64,000 nucleotides of DNA from Arthrobacter sp. zg-Y919 (lineage in GTDB: Bacteria > Actinomycetota > Actinomycetes > Actinomycetales > Micrococcaceae): NCBI RefSeq assembly GCF_030142045.1, contig NZ_CP126242.1, positions 2,170,001-2,234,000 on the forward strand, in the 5' to 3' direction. The notes under the pieces are model-generated. The model did not search any database. It was not told the origin of the DNA and saw only the letters and a list, made by a program, of their open reading frames with translations. Below, piece by piece: positions 30,901 to 37,500 of the stretch. Both the position numbers and the translations under genes were made by a program. How positions within the stretch are numbered: the stretch's first letter is position 1; each line of letters starts with the position of its first letter.

Positions 30901-31989
30901 CGGCTGGCACCCCCGGCACCTACCGCCGCGGAGTCCCGGGGCCAGGACAGACGCTCACCGGCGGCAGGCTCCGGGAAGGACGACGCCGGATTACCGCCCG
31001 CAGGAATCACCCTCATCATTACGGGCTGGGCCCGGTGGTGCACCGCGTTTCGGTCCGGACGCGGATTGTCCGGCGAAGAGGACCTGGCCGACCTTGTCCG
31101 TGATGGGGAACGGGCGGATATCTGCGTGGTCCTGGCCGGCGACCGTGAAGTCCTTGGCGCCCGTTTTTTCCCGTTGATCCCCAACCGGATGTTCTTCCCG
31201 GCAGAGGCCAGCGCGGAAACGCTGCTCCTCTGGCCCCGCCTCCCACCCATGGACCGGGTCAGGGGACGCGCCCTCGTACAGGGCAGATGCGGAACGCCGG
31301 AAGGCCTGTCGGCCCAGATGCTGGACCCGCAGCTCCCCGTCGACCCGGATCGGCTGCCCTCCCTGCCACCCGGGAGCCCCCGGCCGCACCGGATTGAAAG
31401 CCTGCCTGCGGTCGTTCCTCCGGAAACATTGGGGAAGGCCTCCTCGGCTGAGTGGCTACCCGTCGGCGTTTCCGGTGACGAATTGGATACCGCTTCAGTC
31501 CGGATCCCGTCCGGTTCGGTGTTCCTGGTTGCCGGCCCCCGTGGCTCCGGACGGACGTCCTTTTTGCGGCAGCTGCGGCGGTCGGCGGACCCGGCCCTGT
31601 GCTGCCTGGCATCCTCGCCCGAAGAAGTGGAACGCGCTGTTTCGGCGTTGGAGCACCGGCCGGATGAGCTTAGGGGTTTCCTGCTCCTTGTAGACGACGC
31701 GGATTCACTCCCGGCCCCTATCCACCGGAAATTGGCAGACCTGCAGATCCTGGGGGTACGGCTGGCGCTGGCGGGGGTTTCGGGGCACCAGCTGGCGGCA
31801 CGCGTCCCGCTCGCCCTACAGGTACGTTCGTCACCTCACGGCGCCCTGCTTCGGCCTCTGGCACCGGCCGACGGCGATATCTTCGGGGTCCGTATCGACC
31901 CCGGCCTCCGGCGGCCGCCCGGCAGATGCTATCTCGTCGAGGGAACGGACATCCGTGAGGCACAGACCGCGTACAGTCCGGCCGGATGA
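27952..31989 (+). CDS. EssC/EccC-like FtsK-SpoIIIE ATPase with FHA domain (type VII secretion related)
   Basis: The 1345-residue protein (ATG 27952 with GGAGG upstream; ATG 27937 is possible) has these parts in order: a small N-terminal domain; an FHA domain about 95-190 (GRYIIGRT at 117, LSRHHAEL, SANGTWVDG); two membrane helices about 224-265; a linker; and an FtsK ATPase with Walker A GTTGSGKS at 594-601 and Walker B LLVVIDE 696-702. A second ATPase-like domain has no P-loop lysine (GAPRSGAPD). A third has GPRGSGRT at 1195 (Lys replaced by Arg) and LLLVDDADS at 1244. This is the EssC layout of the type VII secretion motor with one intact ATPase site. No WXG100, EccB, EccD or mycosin genes are nearby. 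Confidence 0.85.
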   Translation: MLLHVTVAAAPGGTFSVPPMPPREAVIDVRGAPSGSDIEALFEQRYGAGAYTVQGFPLHDLIPGVAPFTSGAVILRSAGPPGAGSPAAAPGHLPAPPLLLAVCSGPDAGRVVPLQRGRYIIGRTVQDGAGPGIGIADPALSRHHAELVVGAESVVIRDLGSANGTWVDGCRVRTAVVDTGTSLRLGYSQVRLSLPGASPEVPGTPPDLFQPLIVRLADQGQKTGLLLVGALLPLTLGVVLALVTGLWMSLAFSAVSAVTALLAAAGARRRRREDAAAVARAVEEDRSRRMLAAPDPGETALAAHAHRKRVGARYAAMVCPVRIGAATQPANLEVVPARPHFTPPQIPEAPVVLALGRDPDIRLDGSTAEVDACARTILMQASTAAGPRVVYAGTPSELELHARFLPGVTLAPLPSASTSAVNAAAATLRTALAGPSGLDGPAVRVLFVSRSWARYAAGLLTALPESLQTQISVVRMGGPLAAITVTLAPGRGTLVSRSGSLDFVPDLVQPLTFERLSRALAAAAVPLAEPTRSTASGELPSATAFGACHRLSPELLLRGWQDRTQELKAVVGVTESGPVTLALDKDGPHFLVAGTTGSGKSEFLRTFVASLAVSQPPSAFTFLLIDFKGGSGLAPLASLPHAVGLLTDLTAENVSRALVSLRAELRRRESLLSAAGVDNLAAYNSGRAAAQGLPRLLVVIDEFRMLADEVPGAVTDLLRIAAVGRSLGLHLLLATQRPQGAVSTDIRANIATSVALRVQSAAESRDVISTDSAAAIPPEMPGRAYLRKGSHPPQPFQSLSTSLRSGATHAELRELDEYFASSSVEGTETTADPDALDRLVSELREAAAAGGYSAPFPPVQQPLPAALSPELLSRIQRPAGADGILLGLLDEPGQQRLRDLSWHPRRDSHLAVLGAPRSGAPDCLNLTVSAHLAALPGRHLYVLDADGSLAWLAAAEQTGAYTGPSDTHRAARVLAYLAGQILHRLAPPAPTAAESRGQDRRSPAAGSGKDDAGLPPAGITLIITGWARWCTAFRSGRGLSGEEDLADLVRDGERADICVVLAGDREVLGARFFPLIPNRMFFPAEASAETLLLWPRLPPMDRVRGRALVQGRCGTPEGLSAQMLDPQLPVDPDRLPSLPPGSPRPHRIESLPAVVPPETLGKASSAEWLPVGVSGDELDTASVRIPSGSVFLVAGPRGSGRTSFLRQLRRSADPALCCLASSPEEVERAVSALEHRPDELRGFLLLVDDADSLPAPIHRKLADLQILGVRLALAGVSGHQLAARVPLALQVRSSPHGALLRPLAPADGDIFGVRIDPGLRRPPGRCYLVEGTDIREAQTAYSPAG

Positions 31990-32027
31990 CCCTGGGTGCG
32001 GGCTGCGCTGCAGTCCAGATACGGCTG

Positions 32028-32504
32028 CTAGAAGGTTCTGCCGCTGTCCGTCACCCGGGTGGTGTGCGCAAGGACCGGCTTCGTAAACAGCAGCAGCAGG
32101 ACGGCTGCCGCCGGCAGGAGCAGCACCAGTCCGGGCAGCACCAGCCCGGCCTGCAGGGTCGGCACGGCCAGGACCACCACGAAGAGCTGCCAGACGAGGG
32201 CCGCCGCACGGGTCCAGCGGTATCCCCGGAAAAAGAAGTGCCCCACTGCCAGCAGCCAGACGGCAAGGGCCACGGCGAAGGCCAGCGTGAATACGGCCCC
32301 ACCCAGGGAAAGCGGCGCCGAAACGGTCAGCTGATATCCATACCAGGCAGCAAAGCCGAGCAGGCACAGCGCTTCGAGAACGAGTACTGCCGAGATAACC
32401 AGGACAGCGGGTGAACGCTGCGGTGAAGGCGCGTTTTCAGGTGTTGGCACACAGGAAGAATACCGGACATAGCTGTCAGGGAAGCGCCGGCGGCGGTCCC
32501 TCAA
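32028..32504 (-). CDS. Hypothetical membrane protein, four helices
   Basis: The product has four hydrophobic helices: VLVISAVLVLEALCLLGFAAWYG, GGAVFTLAFAVALAVWLLAVGHFFF, ALVWQLFVVVLAVPTL, and VLPGLVLLLPAAAVLLLLF. It ends with a short polar tail. I do not recognise a named family, but small actinobacterial membrane proteins of this shape are common. The start is uncertain: TTG 32504 (GGGAGG 15 bases upstream) gives 158 residues, while GTG 32450 gives 140 and removes the basic N-terminus. It converges on the EssC-like gene, ending 39 bp from it. Confidence 0.65.
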   Translation of the reverse strand: MRDRRRRFPDSYVRYSSCVPTPENAPSPQRSPAVLVISAVLVLEALCLLGFAAWYGYQLTVSAPLSLGGAVFTLAFAVALAVWLLAVGHFFFRGYRWTRAAALVWQLFVVVLAVPTLQAGLVLPGLVLLLPAAAVLLLLFTKPVLAHTTRVTDSGRTF

Positions 32505-32674
32505 CTCTTGTCACCGGCGCCTCCCGGCCGCGGTACGGATCGTCGGCCGCAGGCACCTCCGGAGGACGAACGTGAGGCCGATTGTGATGCATCCCTCAGG
32601 CCTGCGCCCGCATTTTCCGCTTGTTACCCCTTGTTTGGTTTGGGTTGACGTGCCACGCTAGTAGGAGGTAAGTC

Positions 32675-32694
32675 AGGGGCCGAAACCGGCCCCT
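32675..32694 (+). promoter_or_regulatory. Hairpin with T-run upstream of whiB1
   Basis: AGGGGCCG (32675-32682), loop AAAC, CGGCCCCT (32687-32694), then TTT. It lies 74 bp before the whiB1 start, downstream of a possible -35 (TTGACG 32645-32650). If transcription begins upstream of it, it could act as an attenuator in the whiB1 leader; if not, it may insulate whiB1 from upstream reads. Confidence 0.4.
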
Positions 32695-32710
32695 TTAGTT
32701 TGTAGTTGCT

Positions 32711-32726
32711 CGTGAATGTTTTCACA
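32711..32726 (+). promoter_or_regulatory. CRP/GlxR-like cAMP-receptor binding site upstream of whiB1
   Basis: CGTGA-ATGTTT-TCACA matches the CRP-family consensus TGTGA-N6-TCACA in nine of ten positions. It is centred about 49 bp before the whiB1 ATG. In M. tuberculosis whiB1 is controlled by the cAMP receptor protein Rv3676 through sites in its promoter region, so the site makes biological sense. Whether it activates or represses cannot be told because the promoter is not clear. Confidence 0.6.
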
Positions 32727-32767
32727 AACACGTAGGAGTCAACTTTTCAGAGGAGATAGTGATCAGT

Positions 32768-33016
32768 ATGGATTGGCGGAGCCGCGCAGCTTGCCTGGAT
32801 AAAGATCCGGAGCTTTTCTTTCCCGTGGGCAATACCGGCCCGGCTCTTCTTCAAATCGAAGAAGCCAAGAGTGTTTGCCGGCGCTGCCCGGTGATCGACA
32901 CCTGCCTGCAGTGGGCTATCGAGACCGGCCAGGACGCCGGCGTATGGGGCGGTATGAGCGAAGATGAGCGCCGCGCGCTGAAGCGCCGTGCAGCCCGCGC
33001 CCGCCGCGCCTCCTAA
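32768..33016 (+). CDS. whiB1: WhiB1, iron-sulfur transcription regulator
   Basis: The 82-residue WhiB-family protein has the four cluster cysteines at C9, C37, C40 and C46. The turn GVWGGMSEDERRALKRR binds sigma factor and DNA. Spacing and sequence match WhiB1 of M. tuberculosis closely (MDWR start, ELFFPVGNTGPAL). The [4Fe-4S] cluster reacts with nitric oxide, and the protein is essential in mycobacteria. The family starts at MDWR, so ATG 32768 is chosen; GTG 32759 is also in frame, with AGGAG too close. The convergent pdtaS gene downstream is a conserved neighbour. Confidence 0.95.
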   Translation: MDWRSRAACLDKDPELFFPVGNTGPALLQIEEAKSVCRRCPVIDTCLQWAIETGQDAGVWGGMSEDERRALKRRAARARRAS

Positions 33017-33048
33017 CAGGACTTATCCCGGCATTAGGCCGGTGCAAT

Positions 33049-33081
33049 CGAAGGGCCGCTGCCAATGGCAGCGGCCCTTCG
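33049..33081. terminator. 15-bp hairpin between whiB1 and pdtaS
   Basis: CGAAGGGCCGCTGCC (33049-33063) pairs perfectly with 33067-33081 across AAT. It sits in the 81-bp gap between the convergent stops, with no long T-run, and probably serves as a two-way terminator. Confidence 0.7.
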
Positions 33082-33097
33082 TCGTACGTGGAGGTAC

Positions 33098-34579
33098 TCA
33101 GGTGCGGCGGTACTCGGTATCCAGGCCCATTTCGATCGTGACTTCCGTCCCGCCGCCGTCGCTGGCGGACCACTCGATGGTCCCGTCCAGTTCGCTTTGG
33201 ACCAGGGTCCGGACGATCTGCAGGCCCAGGCCCTCGCGCCGCGGCTCGGGCGGCAGCCCCACGCCGTCGTCGGTCACCGTTACGGTGAGCCGTTCCTCCC
33301 GGCCTGCATCACCATGCCGCCGGGCAGCCAGGCCGACGGTCCCGCGCCGGCCCGCCAGCCCGTGTTCGACGGCGTTGGTCACCAGTTCGTTGATGACCAG
33401 GGCCAGCGGCGTGGCCAGGTCACTGGGCAGTTCCCCAAAGGATCCCTCGCGGCGGGTCCGGACTTCCTGCGTCGGCGAGGCCACTTCGGCCGAAAGCCGG
33501 AACTGGCGGTCGATCAGCTCGTCGAAATCCACGTTCTGGGTCAGGCCCTGTGAGAGGGTCTCGTGCACGAGGGCAATGGTGGACACACGCCGCATGGCCT
33601 GGGCCAGGCCCAGTTTGCCTTCCTCGCTCTCCATCCGCCGTGACTGCATACGCAGCAGGGCCGCCACCGTCTGCAGGTTGTTCTTGACCCGGTGGTGGAT
33701 CTCCCGGATGGTGGCGTCCTTGGAGACCAGTTCCATCTCGCGGCGGCGCAGCTCGGAGACATCGCGGCAGAGCACGAGGGCACCGAACCGCTCTTTTTCG
33801 TCCCGGAGCGGGATGGCGCGCAGGGACAGGCTGACGCCGCGGGACTCAATCTCAGTGCGCCACGGCATCCGTCCGGTGACCACCAGCGGCAGGGTTTCAT
33901 CCACCATCCGCCGGTCCTTGAGCAGTGCGGTGGTGATCTCCGCCAGGGAACGTCCCTCCAGCGTCTCCATATCGCCCAGCCGGCGGAACGCCGAGACACC
34001 GTTGGGGCTCGCATACTGCACGATCCCTTCGGCATCGAGGCGGATCAATCCGTCACCGACGCGGGGGGCGCCCCTGCGTGAACCCGTGGGCGTGGCGAAG
34101 TCCGGCCAGAGGCCCAGGGTTCCCATCCGCAGCAGGTCATAGGCGAGCTGCCGGTAGGTCAGTTCCAGCCGCGAAGGCATCCGCGAACTGGACAGGTCCA
34201 TGTGCGACGTGACCACAGCCAGGGTCCGGCCGTTGCGGACAAAGGGGATCGCCTCGACCCGCATGGCCGTTTCAGCGGTCCAGCTGGTTTCGCTGGACCG
34301 TTCGATGTGCTGGCTCCGCCATGCGGCGTCGACCAGCGGGTGCAGGTCGGAGCGGATGCGTTCGCCCACAAAGTCGCTGTGGAACACCGTGTGCGACGTC
34401 GAGGGGCGGGCATGTGCCAACGCCACGTATCCGCCGTCGGGCACCGGGAACCAGAGCGCCAGGTCCGCGAACGCCAGGTCGGCAACCAGCTGCCAGTCCC
34501 CCACCAGCAGGTGCAGCCATTCAGCGTCTCCCGGGCCGAAGTCCGCATGATCCTTGATCGGGTCGGTAAAAATTGCCAC
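33098..34579 (-). CDS. pdtaS: PdtaS-type sensor histidine kinase
   Basis: The 493-residue soluble kinase has an N-terminal GAF-like domain (about 1-150), a PAS domain (about 170-280: DGLIRLDAEGIVQYASPNG), and a HisKA_2 dimerisation domain with the phospho-acceptor in EIHHRVKNN (H295/H296). A HATPase_c domain follows, with NELVTNAVEHGL, TDDGVGLP and GLGLQIVRTL. It should phosphorylate PdtaR, an ANTAR-domain antiterminator not found in this window. The start is GTG 34579 with GGAG five bases upstream. It is only 12 bp after the gdh stop, so the two are probably co-transcribed. Its position opposite whiB1 is conserved in M. tuberculosis. Confidence 0.93.
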   Translation of the reverse strand: MAIFTDPIKDHADFGPGDAEWLHLLVGDWQLVADLAFADLALWFPVPDGGYVALAHARPSTSHTVFHSDFVGERIRSDLHPLVDAAWRSQHIERSSETSWTAETAMRVEAIPFVRNGRTLAVVTSHMDLSSSRMPSRLELTYRQLAYDLLRMGTLGLWPDFATPTGSRRGAPRVGDGLIRLDAEGIVQYASPNGVSAFRRLGDMETLEGRSLAEITTALLKDRRMVDETLPLVVTGRMPWRTEIESRGVSLSLRAIPLRDEKERFGALVLCRDVSELRRREMELVSKDATIREIHHRVKNNLQTVAALLRMQSRRMESEEGKLGLAQAMRRVSTIALVHETLSQGLTQNVDFDELIDRQFRLSAEVASPTQEVRTRREGSFGELPSDLATPLALVINELVTNAVEHGLAGRRGTVGLAARRHGDAGREERLTVTVTDDGVGLPPEPRREGLGLQIVRTLVQSELDGTIEWSASDGGGTEVTIEMGLDTEYRRT

Positions 34580-34591
34580 GTGGACTCCGGG

Positions 34592-37500
34592 CTAGCGGCG
34601 GACGATGGAGCGAAGCACGCGGAGAGCGACCGAAAGGGAGGCCATGTCATCCTGCTCGAGGCGGTTCACTTCGTTGAACATTTTCGAGGCGCGTTCCAGG
34701 TTGTCGGCGTTCTCCTGCTCCCAGGCGTGCAGCCGTTCCCCCGGATCCGTGCCGGACTGGTCAGGCGTTGCGTCCAGGACGGCCACCGTCATGTCAGCCA
34801 CGGTCGAGTACAGGTCATCGCGCAGGGCACCGCGCGCCAGCGACTGCCACCTGTCTTCGCGCGGAAGGTTGGTGATCCGGTCCAGCAGGCCGTCGATGCC
34901 GTACTTGTCGTAGACGGCGTAGTACACGCCCGCCACTTCGGCGGCCGGCTCGTCGCTGCCCCGGCTCGCAAGGGCGACGTCGAGCAGGCCGAAGGACTCG
35001 AACTGTTCGGCCCAGTACTTGCCGAGCTCCTGCGGGATATCCAGCTCGCGGGCCTTCTGCCGCATGGCTTCCACCCTCTCGGCGTCTCCGCCGCGGAGGT
35101 ACCGGGTCAGTTCGGCGAGGAGCGGCTGCAGGACGGGCCGGAACGCCTCGATGTCTTCGTCGATCGTGGTTCCCCGGCCCACGTGGTTGACGAACCAGCG
35201 CACCGCGCGGTCCAGCAGCCGGCGCAGGTCCAGGTGCATCATGGACCAGGTCTGCGTGGGGAAGTCCGCGGGCAGCGCACCAAGTCCGGCGAGGACCTTG
35301 TCGATTCCGTAAATTTCCCGCAGCGATGTGAAGGCGCGGGCGGCCTCCGCTTCGGTGGCGGAGGTTTCCTCGATGATGCGGAAGGCGAAGGTAATGCCGC
35401 CGATGTTGATCATGTCGTTCGCAACCACGGTCGAGATGATCTCCCGGCGCAGCGGATGGGTGTCCAGCTGGTCCCCGAAACGCTCAACGATCTGCTTCGG
35501 GAAATACCTGCGCAGGGTGCCTGCGAAGTACGGATCGTCGGCCAGGTTCGAGCGGGTCAATGCCTTGGTGAGTTCGATTTTCGCGTACGCGGCCAGGACG
35601 GCCAGCTCGGGTGAGGTCAGCCCCTCGCCCGCAGCGATGCGTGCATGCAGTTCCTCGTTGGTGGGCAGTGCCTCGAGCTCACGGTCCAGGTCGGCATGTT
35701 CCTCAAGCCAGTCCATCAACCGCTCGAAGCTGGGGCTGGATTCCAGGACCCGCTGCCGGTCGTTGAGCAGCAGCATGTTCTGGTCGACGTTGTCCTGCAG
35801 GACCAGGTGTCCCACTTCGTCCGTCATCGAGTGCAGGAACGCGGCACGCTCCTCCGGGTCCAGCCGGCCGGCTGCAACCATCCGGTCCACGAAGATCTTG
35901 ATATTGACTTCGTGGTCGGAGCAGTCGACGCCTGCGGAATTGTCAATGGCATCGGTGTTGAGGATGACGCCGGCGCGTGCAGCTTCAATGCGTCCACGCT
36001 GGGTCATGCCCAGGTTTCCACCTTCACCGACTACCTTGACCCGCAGGTCGCGGCCGTCCACACGGATGGCGTCGTTGGCCTTGTCCCCCACATCGGCGGA
36101 GGTCTCGTCCGAGGACTTCACGTAGGTGCCGATGCCGCCGTTGTAGAGCAGGTCCACGGGGGCCGTCAGGATGGCCTTCAGCAGCTCCGGCGGACTCATC
36201 TTCGTCGCCGAAGAGGGCAGGCCCAGAACACGGCGGACCTCTTCGGAAAGCGGGATGCTCTTGGACTGGCGCGGGAAGATCCCGCCGCCTGCGCTGATCA
36301 GGGACTCGTCGTAGTCGGCCCAGGACGAGCGCGGCAGCTCGAACAGGCGCTGCCGTTCGGCGTGCGACCGGGCGGCATCCGGATTGGGGTCCAGGAAGAT
36401 GTGCCGGTGGTCGAAGGCGGCGACCAGCTTGATGTGTTTGGACAGCAGCATGCCGTTGCCGAACACGTCGCCGCTCATGTCGCCCACACCCACCACGGTG
36501 AAGTCCTGGCTCTGGGTGTCCAGATCGAGTTCGCTGAAGTGCCGCTTGACCGATTCCCACGCGCCGCGGGCGGTGATGCCCATCGCCTTGTGGTCGTAGC
36601 CCACGGATCCGCCGGAGGCGAACGCGTCGCCGAGCCAGAACCCGTATTCCGCGGAGATGGAATTGGCGATATCGGAGAACGAAGCCGTGCCCTTGTCCGC
36701 AGCGACCACCAGGTAGCTGTCGTCGCCGTCGTGGCGGACCACGCGTTCGGGCGGAACTACTTCCTCGCCGGATTCCTTCACCACGAGGTTGTCGGTCAGG
36801 TCCAGCAGACCGCGGATGAAGGTGCGGTAGCTGTTCTTTCCGTCTTCCATCCAGGCGCCGCGGTCAACCGCGGGGTCGGGCAGCTTCTTCGCATAGAACC
36901 CGCCCTTGGCTCCGGTGGGGACGATCACGGCGTTCTTGACCGTTTGCGCCTTGACCAGGCCCAGGACTTCGGTGCGGAAATCCTCGCGCCGGTCGGACCA
37001 GCGCAGCCCGCCGCGGGCCACTTCCCCGAAGCGCAGGTGCACGCCTTCCACCCGCGGGGAGTACACCCAGATTTCGTATTTCGGACGCGGGAACGGAGCA
37101 CCCTCGATGGCACCGGTGTTCAGTTTGAAACTGACGTATGCCTTGTCCTGGTAGAAGTTCGTGCGCAGGGTGGCGTTGATCAGGTTTGCGAAGGTCCGCA
37201 GGACGCGGTCGGCGTCGAGGGTGGGTACCTGCTCGAGGCCGCGCTCCAGCGCGGCTCCGGCCTGCTCGACGGCGGTGCGGCGCTCCTCGTCCGTCAGGTC
37301 CGGATCGAAACGCCCTTCGAAGAGGGCGATCAGTGCATGGGCGACGTCGGGGTTGGCCAGCAGGGTGCCGGCCACGAAACCGTAGGAGTTCGCCGTGCCG
37401 ACCTGGCGCATGTACTTTGCGTAGGCCCGCAGGATGACCACCTGGCGCCAGCGCAGCCCCTGCCGGAGGATCAGCCGGTCGAAGGCGTCGGACTCGGCGG

